In this document: positions 17,830 to 27,447 of the stretch, piece by piece
How the letters are laid out: the number at the start of each line of letters is the position of its first letter
How positions within the stretch are numbered: the first letter of the stretch is position 1
Assembly (NCBI GenBank): GCA_963735495.1
Contig: CAVTLG010000014.1
Span: forward strand, 62,001 to 126,000
From: CAVTLG01 sp963735495
GTDB taxonomy: Bacteria; Chloroflexota; Ktedonobacteria; Ktedonobacterales; Ktedonobacteraceae
DNA: 64,000 bases
Direction: 5' to 3'
The notes under the pieces: generated by a model
The model's database searches: none
What the model saw: only the letters and a program-made list of their open reading frames with translations
Told to the model about the DNA's origin: nothing
Position numbers and translations under genes: made by a program

Positions 17830-20004
17830 TTAGCGACGCTGATCCTGCTGCGCACCATTTGGTTGCCAACGTGGACGAGCAGGAATACCCTGTCCCGCAT
17901 TCGGTTGGGCTGGCTGTGGCGTCGATACCAATGCAGGATTGGGAGACGCTAAGTTGGGATTAGAACCCTGATAGAAAGGCTGATTTGTCCCCGCAGAACC
18001 AGCTGGTGGCTGACCGTACTGCTGACCGTACTGCTGATCGGCAAAGCCAGAATTGAAACCAGCTGGTGGCTGACCGTACTGCTGATCGGCAAAGCCGGAA
18101 TTGAAGCCTGCTGGAGCCTGACCGTACTGCTGACCATATTGCTGATCGGCAAAGCCAGGATTGAAGCCTGCTGGAGCCTGACCGTACTGCTGACCATATT
18201 GCTGATCGGCAAAGCCAGGATTGAAGCCTGCTGGAGCCTGACCATATTGCTGATCGGCAAAGCCGGAATTGAAGCCTGCTGGAGCCTGGCTGTCGAAGCT
18301 AGGGAGTTCTCCAAAATCTAACTGGTTTCCAAAGAACTGCTGTGAATTATTGCCTTGCGCTGATCCGCTAAATGCGCCTGCCCTCTCAAAATCCTGCTGA
18401 TTGTTCGTGCCATACTGACCGGAACGAGCTGTCATCGGTATTAACGAACCAGTGTTGCCGGGTTCAGGCAGAGGAGGGAAAGACGCAGAAAAGTTCTGGC
18501 CCCAATTCTGATCTGTACCAGACCCGAGCGATGGCACAAATGAGCCGTTGTCAGGAAGCTCGGTAACAGATGACATATTAGAAAACGAACCAAGCAGATC
18601 ATTTGCACGATCTGGCAGACGGAAAGTCGAAACGGAAGCACGTAACTGCTCAGAGAGTTCTGCCAGATAACTAACGCTCACCGCAGCTTCCTGCGTACCA
18701 GCATCGGTCTGGCGCGTAATCTCAGAGATACGGCCCATGGCGACAGCCACGGCTTCGGAAACAGAGGTCTGCTCATTCGCTGCGCGCGCAATGTTTTCGA
18801 TCATCTGTGCCTGCCGTTCGACGGCGCCGTAGATGGAGTTCAATGAACGACCAGCATCATCAGCAAGCTGGGACCCTTTCACCACCTCTTGTGTGCTATC
18901 TTCCATAGCCACAACAGCCTCGTAAGTATCTCCCTGAATACTCTTGACCAGCGTCGCAATACGCTTCGTGGACTCGGTGGAACGTTCTGCCAGGAGGCGG
19001 ATCTCATCAGCCACAACTGCAAATCCGCGTCCGTGCTCACCAGCCATTGCGGACTGAATAGCCGCGTTCAACGCCAGCAAGTTCGTTTGATCCGCGATAT
19101 CCTCAATGATACGCACGATTTCACCGATCTCGTTAGAACGCTCACCCAGGCGCTTGATTTTCTTTGCCGTTTCCTGGACGTTCTCACGAATGACCATCAT
19201 ACCTTCAATGGTTTGACGCACCGCTTGTTGACCAATAGCTGCGTTGCGCAATGCGTCCTGCGCCGCTTCCACACTCATTTGAGCGTTACGAGCAACGGTT
19301 TGAATAAAGACAGCCAGCGCTTCTACCGCCTCGGTCGTTTGTGCAATCTGTTTCACCTGTGTATCAGAAGCCTGAGCCAGCTCAGCAGAACGGTCAAGGA
19401 TACGGCGGGTGGCATTTGTAACCTGAACGGCTGTGGATTGTACGCGTCCAACAACCTTCGCCAGTTCCTCAATCATATAGTTAAAAGAGTCAGCCAGCAC
19501 GCCAAGTGTATCGGGCGTTACCTCAGCTTGCACGCGCAGATCACCGTCACCGACTGCGCTGACTTCTTGCAACAATTTCTCAATTTGAGCTTGCAGCGCA
19601 GCAGCCTCATTGCCAATCGCTCCCCCTGTAAGTGGAGAAGCCGAAACACTTCCTTGACTATCAAGCAATGCATTCAATGACAGAGCAAGTTTCGCAAAAT
19701 CATCATCGCCGTTAATAAAAGCGCGTATGGTGCGATCACCTGCCGCATATTCCTGGCAGACGTCCGCGAGGGCATTAAAACGATTTCGAATACCGCGTTG
19801 CATCAAGTAGTTTGTAATGATAAGCACAATGAGAACGACAACGACAAGACCTACTGCTAATAAGAAAAACGTTTGAGACTTTACTTGGAGCGCTATAAGA
19901 TCAACTAAAGCAATTGCAATAACAGTAACCGCAGCTGAGACAAAAAGCCCGACCAGCATCAGAGTCTGAACTGTGATACCGTTTCTATTTTGATCAGGAT
20001 TCAT
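17830..20004 (-). CDS. PilJ-like methyl-accepting chemotaxis protein with repetitive Gln-rich tail
   Basis: 724 residues. Two adjacent membrane helices lie near residues 15-35 and 40-65 with only a few residues between, so there is no periplasmic sensor. HAMP-like segments follow, then a cytoplasmic signalling coiled coil with the hairpin tip 'DQTNLLALNAAIQSAMAGEH' and 'GRGFAVVADEIRLLAERS'. The 'NAAIQ..MAGE' form is typical of PilJ-type receptors. From about residue 570 the C-terminus carries near-identical repeats of 'QAPAGFNPGFADQQYGQQYG', then a Pro/Asn-rich end. No NWETF-type CheR tether was seen. It lies between cheW and the CheA-like gene. Confidence 0.88.
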   Translation of the reverse strand: MNPDQNRNGITVQTLMLVGLFVSAAVTVIAIALVDLIALQVKSQTFFLLAVGLVVVVLIVLIITNYLMQRGIRNRFNALADVCQEYAAGDRTIRAFINGDDDFAKLALSLNALLDSQGSVSASPLTGGAIGNEAAALQAQIEKLLQEVSAVGDGDLRVQAEVTPDTLGVLADSFNYMIEELAKVVGRVQSTAVQVTNATRRILDRSAELAQASDTQVKQIAQTTEAVEALAVFIQTVARNAQMSVEAAQDALRNAAIGQQAVRQTIEGMMVIRENVQETAKKIKRLGERSNEIGEIVRIIEDIADQTNLLALNAAIQSAMAGEHGRGFAVVADEIRLLAERSTESTKRIATLVKSIQGDTYEAVVAMEDSTQEVVKGSQLADDAGRSLNSIYGAVERQAQMIENIARAANEQTSVSEAVAVAMGRISEITRQTDAGTQEAAVSVSYLAELSEQLRASVSTFRLPDRANDLLGSFSNMSSVTELPDNGSFVPSLGSGTDQNWGQNFSASFPPLPEPGNTGSLIPMTARSGQYGTNNQQDFERAGAFSGSAQGNNSQQFFGNQLDFGELPSFDSQAPAGFNSGFADQQYGQAPAGFNPGFADQQYGQQYGQAPAGFNPGFADQQYGQQYGQAPAGFNSGFADQQYGQPPAGFNSGFADQQYGQQYGQPPAGSAGTNQPFYQGSNPNLASPNPALVSTPQPAQPNAGQGIPARPRWQPNGAQQDQRR
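17995..18295. repeat. In-frame tandem repeats in the MCP tail
   Basis: About five copies of a 48-63 bp unit around CTGATCGGCAAAGCC and TTGAAGCCTGCTGG, differing in whether a CTGACCATATTG block is doubled. They encode the Gly/Gln/Tyr/Phe-rich repeats of the receptor tail. Such arrays expand and contract by slippage, so copy number may vary between strains. Confidence 0.85.
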
Positions 20005-20064
20005 CCGCTAGACCTCCGTTGATAAAATATATCTATGCCAAATTAGGAGACCCGAGGTCGCCAC

Positions 20065-20718
20065 TCAATTCGCGTAAGGTCTTGCAGCATAGTTCTGCAT
20101 TTTCTCAGAGAAAAGGAGGCGAGCCACATCCAGTATCACCATTACCCGATTAGCTACCAACGCGCTTCCGGTCGCGTAGGGAGTAGCCCACGGTGGAATC
20201 GCGGTCTGGCGCATATTACTATGAATGATAGTAGAAGCTGGAATAGGCAACATTTCACTGACGCCATCCACAACCAGGCAAATCACCATTTCATTGTTTT
20301 GTAACGAGAGCAAACGTGTGCGGGGAGTAAACGGTTGTACTTCCAGGTTCAGAAACATGCGCATATCGACGACCGAGACAATAGATCCCCGCAGATTTAT
20401 GACTCCACGAACCCATGGAGCAACGTTCGGGATTGAGGTAATCTCTCCCAGGCGTTCAACCCCCTGTACAAGTTCTGCTTTCACCGCGAACTCGCGATCA
20501 GCAAGCGAGAAAACAAGGTACTGCACTCCGGCAGCGGGCAATGATTGTTCTCCGCCAGATGCGCCATCTGCGCGGAATTGACCTTGCATCAATTGCATCT
20601 GCAATGCGGCCACAGAGGGGGACTGTTGCAGCGATGCCATTGAAGGCGACTGCGCAATTAAGCGCTGGATAGCAGCAAATGTATCATGTTGCTGTGTTTT
20701 CAGATCATCACTGGACAC
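20065..20718 (-). CDS. cheW: CheW-type coupling protein
   Basis: 217 residues. After a Gln/Ser-rich N-terminus of about 65 residues comes a normal CheW domain: 'QYLVFSLADREFAVKAELVQ', 'ITSIPNVAPWVRGVINLRGS', 'VVDMRMFLNL' and 'MVICLVVDGVSEMLPIP'. It physically links the receptor to the CheA-like kinase. The N-terminal extension is longer than usual. It lies about 60 bp upstream of the MCP gene in the same operon. Confidence 0.92.
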   Translation of the reverse strand: MSSDDLKTQQHDTFAAIQRLIAQSPSMASLQQSPSVAALQMQLMQGQFRADGASGGEQSLPAAGVQYLVFSLADREFAVKAELVQGVERLGEITSIPNVAPWVRGVINLRGSIVSVVDMRMFLNLEVQPFTPRTRLLSLQNNEMVICLVVDGVSEMLPIPASTIIHSNMRQTAIPPWATPYATGSALVANRVMVILDVARLLFSEKMQNYAARPYAN

Positions 20719-20798
20719 AAAAACTTACTCCCATATGGGCACAAGACATACCGCGCAAGAGATATGTCAAAAGTTACACAAAATATTGTACAAGGCCC

Positions 20799-21176
20799 CT
20801 ACAAGACGCCGCCAGTGAGACGGCGCACACTTGTGATCAATTCCTCATTGTCAAAAGGCTTGGTCATATAGAGATCAGCCCCCTGGCGCATGCCCCATGC
20901 CTTATCAACCGGGGTATTTTTGCTCGTCAGCAAAATGATTGGAATATGTCGACTCACATCCAGGCTCTTCAGTTTGCGACATACTTGAAAACCGTTTTGC
21001 TTTGGCAGCACAACATCTAGGACGATACACTGTGGGCGCTCTTTAAACACCTTTTCGATAGCCTCGTCTCCATCAACAGCAGTAATCACCTCGAAACCAC
21101 TATTGCGCAGAGGAGCGACCATCATGGTCAACTCTGTCCAGCTATCATCTACTACAAGTATTTTTTGCCCAGGCAT
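20799..21176 (-). CDS. CheY-like single-domain response regulator
   Basis: 125 residues from the ATG at 21176, preceded by AGGAAAGG; the longer opening at 21206 has no such site. It is a complete receiver: 'KILVVDDSWTELTMMVAPLR' (acidic pocket), 'CIVLDVVLPKQNGFQVC' (acceptor Asp), 'PIILLTSKN' and 'LYMTKPFDNEEL' (Lys). There is no output domain. It is likely one of two phosphate-receiving partners (PilG/PilH-like) of the hybrid CheA. Confidence 0.88.
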   Translation of the reverse strand: MPGQKILVVDDSWTELTMMVAPLRNSGFEVITAVDGDEAIEKVFKERPQCIVLDVVLPKQNGFQVCRKLKSLDVSRHIPIILLTSKNTPVDKAWGMRQGADLYMTKPFDNEELITSVRRLTGGVL

Positions 21177-21297
21177 CTGATTATAACCTTTCCTAACAAG
21201 CCACACCAGTGAAATAGGAATAAATGGCTAGTTGAACGCCATCTCAAAAGAGGCGGGGAGCAGCCTGTCAGGTAGGAACAGAGAATACACCTGATAC

Positions 21298-21729
21298 TCA
21301 GCCGCGATAGCGCAAACGGTGGCGAACACCTTCTTGGTGGAGAGGCATACGCTCTTGCCAGTTGGCAAGATGTTTTTTGACTGTCTGGACCAGTTCGACC
21401 GAGTCAAATGGTTTTGTGAGATACTCAGTAGAACCTGCCAGACGTCCGCGCATTTTGTCGAACAAGCCATCCTTCCCACTGAGCATAATAATAGGTATCT
21501 GCCGAAACTGCAAGTTTTTACGTATAATCTGGCAAATTTGGTACCCGTCCATGCGTGGAAGCTGGATGTCGAGCAGGATGACCGCAGGCATTTCGTCAGC
21601 AACTGACGTGAGTGCACTGAGACCATCACCAACAGTAATCACTCTGATATGTTCTCGTTGCAGAGTCATCTGGACGATTTTGCGCACAGTGGGACTATCA
21701 TCCACAACTAAAACTGTTGGTTCTGCCAT
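21298..21729 (-). CDS. CheY-like single-domain response regulator
   Basis: 143 residues, 'TVLVVDDSPTVRKIVQMTLQ', 'VILLDIQLPRMDGYQICQII', 'PIIMLSGKDGLFD' and 'YLTKPFDSVELV', with a basic C-terminal tail beyond the receiver fold. Its ATG directly follows the stop of the upstream PATAN gene, whose end carries a GGAGGT ribosome binding site, so the two are coupled. Together with the regulator at 20799 it forms the pair typical of Pil/Pix chemosensory systems. Confidence 0.88.
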   Translation of the reverse strand: MAEPTVLVVDDSPTVRKIVQMTLQREHIRVITVGDGLSALTSVADEMPAVILLDIQLPRMDGYQICQIIRKNLQFRQIPIIMLSGKDGLFDKMRGRLAGSTEYLTKPFDSVELVQTVKKHLANWQERMPLHQEGVRHRLRYRG

Positions 21730-23133
21730 CTAGATTGACCTCCTTCGCGACTCTGGTGACCAGTATTCCCCGCTTACGTTAGGGGTACCATTCCAGGCCT
21801 GCTCCATCCGAATTGGTGGAGTTTGCACATATTCATGACCCCGTGCCTGCTGCGTCGTGCGATGTGCACGGTAAACACGATATTGTTGTACCTCTTGATC
21901 GATTTCAGAGAGGAAAATGCGCCAGGCTACCGTCAATTGACGACCTGTGTGCGAGTTGCCAACCTCATCACGCAGTAGCTCGGTAAACACGATGCGCAAG
22001 AAAGCCGCCAATCCCTGGACTGCTTCCCAATAGAATTCTTCTAACTGCTCACCCTTCACCAATTTATGCAGCGTAAGAATATCATTACAATCAAGTTGAC
22101 CGTAATTAAAAGTGGCTGTCTCCAGAATAGGAAACTGCTGCCCGGCAAGCGTATGGAGGAAGGGACGAAAACGGTGCTCCAGATAACGCACAATTTCCAT
22201 GGAAGGGATATGGCCTCGGCCACGTAAATTTCTGGCGTAGCTCCCATGATGGACCAGCAGACCGTTGATGCACTCGGAGAGTGTCGTAATCAGTCCTAGC
22301 AAATGCTGCTCAGGATTAGCTGGCTGGCGTTGCTGTGCCAATGTATACTGGCATTTGATGATAATGTTGGAAAGGTCTCGCTGTAACTCGGTTTCAAGCG
22401 CGGTATCGACGACCTCGATCAAATGTAGCCCAAGCAGTTGCCCCATCAGACGAGCGACACGGGCTTCTGGCAGCATCAGCACGAGAGAGACTGCCTGGAG
22501 CGTCAATTCTCCATTTGCCAGGCAGAGCACTTCAATACATTCTGGACTCAAACCCAGGCTGCGCACATCATTGCTGACCTCGGGTTGCCAGCGAGCGACC
22601 GTGGTACGTGTGATATGCGAGACGCCTTCCGTGGCGATCTCTTCCCATTCGTCGGCCTGGCGTAGTGCTTCCAGCAAGACCGAATCGACCTGTAGTGGCT
22701 GTAGCTTACTTTCCATCGGCACCAACTGGCGATGAAAAGCGAAACGGCCATTCACCCAGCGTAAGGCATGGCTGATGGATTGCGTGACAGCGAACTCGAG
22801 ACGATGCTGCATTTCACTGCTGCTCATCCAACCTCGCTCGACCAGCAGAGCCAGCGCCAGATGTGCATCGCCGCGCGAAAGTTCGCGCACCATCTGAGCG
22901 CGTGGAGGATCGAGTTTATTAATCAGACAGAGCATACCCAGGATATCAGGTTGAGGCACACCATCCTCATGCAGCCCGACAATTTGCCCTTTACGCAAGC
23001 TAATGGAAAGCGTCTCAGGCCCCGACGAAACAAAAAGCTTGCCAGTTTTTTCACTCAGGGCGAGCATTTTTAATATGGACTGGAGACCTAACGTCTGTAA
23101 ATCACCGTCCATGATGCGATCTTGCTGTTCCAT
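21730..23133 (-). CDS. PATAN (DUF4388) domain protein, first gene of chemosensory operon
   Basis: 467 residues. The N-terminal about 130 residues match the PATAN/DUF4388 domain: 'MDGDLQTLGLQSILKMLALS', 'KTGKLFVSSGPETLSISLRKGQIV' split around a loop, then a helical part with 'FAVTQSISHALRWVNGRFAF'. The remaining about 330 residues are helical with no recognised domain or receiver. In cyanobacteria PATAN domains occur in PatA/PixG-type proteins that open pix/pil clusters. This gene has the same place here but lacks the receiver. Confidence 0.75.
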   Translation of the reverse strand: MEQQDRIMDGDLQTLGLQSILKMLALSEKTGKLFVSSGPETLSISLRKGQIVGLHEDGVPQPDILGMLCLINKLDPPRAQMVRELSRGDAHLALALLVERGWMSSSEMQHRLEFAVTQSISHALRWVNGRFAFHRQLVPMESKLQPLQVDSVLLEALRQADEWEEIATEGVSHITRTTVARWQPEVSNDVRSLGLSPECIEVLCLANGELTLQAVSLVLMLPEARVARLMGQLLGLHLIEVVDTALETELQRDLSNIIIKCQYTLAQQRQPANPEQHLLGLITTLSECINGLLVHHGSYARNLRGRGHIPSMEIVRYLEHRFRPFLHTLAGQQFPILETATFNYGQLDCNDILTLHKLVKGEQLEEFYWEAVQGLAAFLRIVFTELLRDEVGNSHTGRQLTVAWRIFLSEIDQEVQQYRVYRAHRTTQQARGHEYVQTPPIRMEQAWNGTPNVSGEYWSPESRRRSI

Positions 23134-23933
23134 TCTATTTCCAATTCCTTTACCAGACTAGCTTGCTCAGCGTGTTTGTAGCAGGACAAGCGGTCGTGTA
23201 ACAAAGCACGATAGGCAGGTGGCATCATGTTATCCAGCACAAACTCGTTTGATACCCATAAGCAAATGATCGATTAATCTACAATGGCCTGCGCGTGGAG
23301 ATCCATCACGAACCATTGTTCCACTCCATACGGTCTCTTCTTAACAAACTTTGCTAGATACTATAAGCGATATTTTTACTATCATCTACCACAAGAGCCC
23401 AGACTCTCACATACTCTTTTGTTGTACGCGATACAGCAGAACTGTTCAATGTAACCATAAACCAGAGCGCAGATGCAAGCTGTCTACGTGTCTGCTGAAC
23501 AGAAACGTCCTGCTGAAGCAGCAGAGAACGTCGCGGTGCATACCGATCACGCAACAAAACATCTTCCTCTATATCATACAGCTTGTTCCAGCAGAACTTC
23601 AATCCCTATAGGAGTACACTTCTACTTGATAGCTCCAACCGTCTCTCTTTGTTACCAGCATAGACGTAAAATAACCGGACTGATGTGTAACCGACACTCG
23701 TAGTAGTCATTGTGGATACGTGCCTGTGCATCGTGCTCTAGAAACCCGTGACAAGCGCCTCAACACGTCCACGTCTTCAGCCTCAAGCCCTTGCGTCCTG
23801 GCAAGAAAGATCGTGCATCAACTATCTCTGGTCTGTGATGAACCTGAGGGCTGAAAAAGACATACTGTATGAAAGTGTACACTGAAACGAGTTAGATAGG
23901 GATAAAAAACACCCTGAACTTATTAAAATAGTA
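23134..23933. other. 800-bp non-coding stretch
   Basis: This is the upstream region of the chemosensory operon (minus) and the downstream region of the response-regulator gene (minus). Frames of 76-86 codons on either strand have no ribosome binding site and no recognisable motifs. I see no RNA gene or clear terminator; it probably contains the operon promoter. Confidence 0.4.
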
Positions 23934-24665
23934 TTAAAAATTCTGTACCTCCACGTGTGAGCGGAACACATAGCCAATACCCGGTTCAGTCAGGATATAG
24001 CGAGGATGAGAAGGCTCCTCCTCGACTTTAAGACGCAGTTGGCGTACGTAGACCCGCAAATAGTCGGCTTCTTCACCATACTCAGGACCCCAGACGGCGC
24101 GCAATAAAGAACGATGTGTGAGTACTTTTCCCGCATAAAGCATCAGTTGCCGTAGCAATTCGAACTCCGTTGGAGTTAAACGTACCTCCTGGGAACCAGC
24201 TCGCACCAGGCGACGCGGCACATCCATATACAGATAGCCATCCTCGCTCGTTAAAATTTCTGGCTGTTGTTCGTGCGTCACATCTTTTGTACTCGCCCGA
24301 CGTAAACAGGCACGCACACGCGCCTGCAACTCATCATTGCTAAACGGCTTCGTTAAATAATCATCTGCACCCAGATCCAGAGCATTCACCTTCTGCTTTT
24401 CTTCGGTGACAGCAGAGAGCACAATAATAGGCGTCTGCGTAAATTGACGCACCTGCACACACACATCAACTCCATCCAACCCATCTGGGAGACACAGGTC
24501 CAACAAGATAAGATCGGGTGAATGAAGACGCGCCATCTCTATTGCCTGTTGCCCGTTTTCAGCAATAACCACATCATAGCCTGCTACGGAGAGGTTACGA
24601 CGCAAAATACGTTGAATTGGTGGTTCATCATCGACCACCAGAATGCGTTTTCCCTTCACTCTCAT
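23934..24665 (-). CDS. OmpR/KdpE-type response regulator
   Basis: 243 residues from the ATG at 24665 after GGAGGTACAGCT. The longer frame to 25001 runs inside the kinase gene and is rejected. The receiver has 'RILVVDDEPPIQRILRRNL', 'LILLDLCLPDGLDG' and 'GADDYLTKPFSNDEL'. The winged-helix output has 'LTPTEFELLRQLMLYAGKVL', 'LRAVWGPEYGEEADYLRVYV' and 'GIGYVF'. These forms are closest to KdpE, but no kdp genes are present here. It acts as a DNA-binding regulator paired with the kinase encoded just upstream. Confidence 0.9.
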   Translation of the reverse strand: MRVKGKRILVVDDEPPIQRILRRNLSVAGYDVVIAENGQQAIEMARLHSPDLILLDLCLPDGLDGVDVCVQVRQFTQTPIIVLSAVTEEKQKVNALDLGADDYLTKPFSNDELQARVRACLRRASTKDVTHEQQPEILTSEDGYLYMDVPRRLVRAGSQEVRLTPTEFELLRQLMLYAGKVLTHRSLLRAVWGPEYGEEADYLRVYVRQLRLKVEEEPSHPRYILTEPGIGYVFRSHVEVQNF

Positions 24666-24741
24666 AGCTGTACCTCCTAATGCAGATGTGCGGACTTCAG
24701 ATACGAAGGTTCCCTTCTGTCGCCAGGTTCCCTCTCTCCTT

Positions 24742-27447
24742 TTAAACCTCTTCTGCGTGCTTTCTGATCGCAGAAATACCATCACGTTCAGCATGCACGA
24801 CCGCGTGCGGATGAATGGGCAGCAGAAACGCAATGCGTGAACCCGCGTTGGTTGTGCCATCAGCCCAGATTTGCCCCTGGTGGGCTTCGACAATGCCTCG
24901 GCAAATAGCCAGACCCATGCTGTTCCCATAAGATGGTGAGGTATAAAATGACGTGAAAATACGCTCACGTTCATCTTCTGGGATAAGTGGACCTTGATCA
25001 ATCAATTGAGCACGCAACAATTCTGTGCCGTCGTCGACTGTATCCAGATGCAAAACGATCTCAGCCTGTGCAGGGCTACGACGGGCAGAGTTCTCTAGCA
25101 GATTGTAAAAAACACGCTCCATTTGTACATGATCAGCATAAATCAAGGGCAACGCAGGTTGAATCTGCGTGCGGACCGCGCGACCAGCCAGTATACGTGT
25201 TAGCTTAGACATGGCCCCATAAAAAACCTCCACCACATCGCACCACTCCTTCTCCAGAATCAGCGCGCCCATTTCGATCCGCGATAACTCGACCAGGGCG
25301 CTGACCATCACGGTAAGATGATCTGTCTCACTATCGATATCCTCAAGCATCCCTCGCCTGTCCTGCTCATCCCAGGTGACATCCGTTTGCAGCAAACCAG
25401 TCACTGCTGCTTTGATCGTGGTCAAAGGCGTACGCAAATCATGGGATACAGACGAAAGTAAGGCCGATCTATTTTTGTCGTCGCGTACCTGCTCAGTGAC
25501 ATCATGGACGTGCAAGGCATGCATTTCTAGCTGCCCCTGCTGGTTGTAGAGTGGATAGCGGATAAACAGATAGTGGTAGTCGGAAGCCGCACTTTCTTGA
25601 CTTGATGAGCGTTTCAGCGTCGTCTCACTGCGCTCAATCGGCTCTGCTGCCAGCACACAACGTACTTCCTGCCGGTAATTGCTGCCCTGAGAGAAATCCT
25701 GTAAGTACCCATCCACCTCCTGTACATTACGCATCCGTGGGCGCAACTTCGCGAAGACATCAGCAATGTTTAGCGTGCTGTGTTGTCCCTGTGTGGATGG
25801 TGTAGTCAGTAATCGACGTCCATAGGTCATGGAGCCAGTATGCAAGTCGCAGAAGGCTTCAGCTGCTGGATTCATGTACGTGCAGGTGCCGTCCAGATGC
25901 AACACAAACCAGGCATCATTCACCCAGTCTGTTGATTGTTTTAATTGTGCCAGCAAGCGACTAAGTTCGCCGAACATCGCCGCGCGCGTAAGCGCGGCCT
26001 CGGCAGTTTGTGCCAGCAGGGCGAGCGAGTTGGCAAAGGGATCTTTGTGGTCGCGTCCATGCATATCTTTTGACGGTAACAGCTCTAGTTCAACATCTGG
26101 TGCATGCTGGAAGGTTTCCATCGGATACCAATCGACAAATTTTAGGGCCTCATCACTCTCTTCGGCATGGAAAACTGCCTGAAGGTCGCGTTCGCTCTGT
26201 GTCAGCAGGTGGTCACTAATAAAGCGCAAGAGACTGGTAAAGCTGAAACCTAACGTGCGCTGTGTTTCCTTGCGCACGTGTTCTAACAGGGCGAGCTCAT
26301 CTTGCAAACTGTCCTGTGTCAGCGCTCCTGCGAGGCGGCGTGTGTGTGCCAGCTCAAGTCGCTCGATGGCTTCCTGAAAACGACTACGCTGGTGCACCGA
26401 CTCAAGTAACATGCCATTATGAATAGCAACCGTGGCCTGATTGGCGAAAAGCGCGAGAATATCGACCTTCAGAGGGGTAAACCCGCCTGGCTCAGGTGAG
26501 CAGAGGAGCAAGGCTCCGTAGACAGTCGTGCCTGTGAGGAGTGGATAGCTAAAAACGGATTGCATACCAAGCGCAGAAAACAAGGCGGAACTATCAGGAA
26601 AGTTCCCGTCACGCGTGATATTCTGCGCCACGAATGGGCGGCGATGGAGAATGGTCTGTCCAATAATACACTGTTTGCTGACAAGTAAGCCGGCGGCAAA
26701 TAAGGTATTCAGGCGCTGCTGGTCCAGGCCAGCCTGAGCTTCCAGGCGCAATCTGCCCGTACGCCGATCAAGGAGCACAATCAGAGAAGCGACCGCAAGC
26801 GCATCTGCGATGCCACCCACAATCTGATTGAGGATCGTAGGGAGGTCCATCTTTGAGGTGAGGGCGCTGGTCACATCTTTCAGAGCCTGGCGCTGGCGAT
26901 CCTGTATCGCCGCATTGCCGCCCAATTGGACGCTTTCAATGGCTGTCGCCAGGACACGCACAACGGCATTGATCAAGCGCTGCAACGTTTCTTCCGCGTA
27001 CGTATGCGGGGCTGTGCTCCCCAGTTCAAGCGTACCGAGCACGCGGTCCTCAACAACGAGTGGAGCAATCAGCGTGGAACGCAGCTGATGATAGCCACTG
27101 AGTGCATCGCCACTCAGCGCAGGTGATCCGTCTAAACCCTGTGGATAATCCTGTACCATCAACGTCGGAGCTTCTAACATTTGTTCCAACTTTGAATCGC
27201 TCAGTGGGTGCTGATGATGGAGCGCAACCCATACACCCGCCTCTCGTTGACAGACAGTAACGCGCACTGCCTGACGATCATGGCGCAGTAAAACAACGCC
27301 AAAAACGTCAAATGGCACTGCTTGCTCCAATTCAGCAGCCAGGCGTGTATAATCAGGTTTCGTGCCACGCACACTGAAAACGATGCGTGCAACCCGCTCA
27401 ATGATAGCAGACTCTTCAAGCGTAGATGTATGAGTTCTTGCTTCCAT
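24742..27447 (-). CDS. GAF-GAF-PAS sensor histidine kinase
   Basis: 901 residues with no membrane segment, so probably cytoplasmic. A GAF-like domain spans about 20-175 and a second GAF about 190-350 ('FALGMQS'-like region 'SALGMQSVFSYPLLTG'). An unassigned helical region is followed by a PAS domain near 490 ('DAWFVLHLDGTCTYMNPAAE'). HisKA has the phospho-His in 'LLSSVSHDLRTPLTTIKA', and HATPase_c has 'YADHVQMERVFYNLLENSA', 'LIDQGPLIPEDERERIFTSF' and 'SMGLAICRGIVEAHQG'. The D-x-G box is 'DQGPLIP', a common KdpD-like form. It forms a two-component pair with the regulator 76 bp downstream. The signal is unknown. Confidence 0.9.
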   Translation of the reverse strand: MEARTHTSTLEESAIIERVARIVFSVRGTKPDYTRLAAELEQAVPFDVFGVVLLRHDRQAVRVTVCQREAGVWVALHHQHPLSDSKLEQMLEAPTLMVQDYPQGLDGSPALSGDALSGYHQLRSTLIAPLVVEDRVLGTLELGSTAPHTYAEETLQRLINAVVRVLATAIESVQLGGNAAIQDRQRQALKDVTSALTSKMDLPTILNQIVGGIADALAVASLIVLLDRRTGRLRLEAQAGLDQQRLNTLFAAGLLVSKQCIIGQTILHRRPFVAQNITRDGNFPDSSALFSALGMQSVFSYPLLTGTTVYGALLLCSPEPGGFTPLKVDILALFANQATVAIHNGMLLESVHQRSRFQEAIERLELAHTRRLAGALTQDSLQDELALLEHVRKETQRTLGFSFTSLLRFISDHLLTQSERDLQAVFHAEESDEALKFVDWYPMETFQHAPDVELELLPSKDMHGRDHKDPFANSLALLAQTAEAALTRAAMFGELSRLLAQLKQSTDWVNDAWFVLHLDGTCTYMNPAAEAFCDLHTGSMTYGRRLLTTPSTQGQHSTLNIADVFAKLRPRMRNVQEVDGYLQDFSQGSNYRQEVRCVLAAEPIERSETTLKRSSSQESAASDYHYLFIRYPLYNQQGQLEMHALHVHDVTEQVRDDKNRSALLSSVSHDLRTPLTTIKAAVTGLLQTDVTWDEQDRRGMLEDIDSETDHLTVMVSALVELSRIEMGALILEKEWCDVVEVFYGAMSKLTRILAGRAVRTQIQPALPLIYADHVQMERVFYNLLENSARRSPAQAEIVLHLDTVDDGTELLRAQLIDQGPLIPEDERERIFTSFYTSPSYGNSMGLAICRGIVEAHQGQIWADGTTNAGSRIAFLLPIHPHAVVHAERDGISAIRKHAEEV

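Noticed and set aside
17995..18295. CRISPR-like array
   Set aside because: The repeats are in frame with the MCP gene and lack unique spacers of constant length.
23354..23602. 82-residue minus-strand frame with a 'VVDDS' word
   Set aside because: The word looks like a receiver motif but nothing else of the fold follows.
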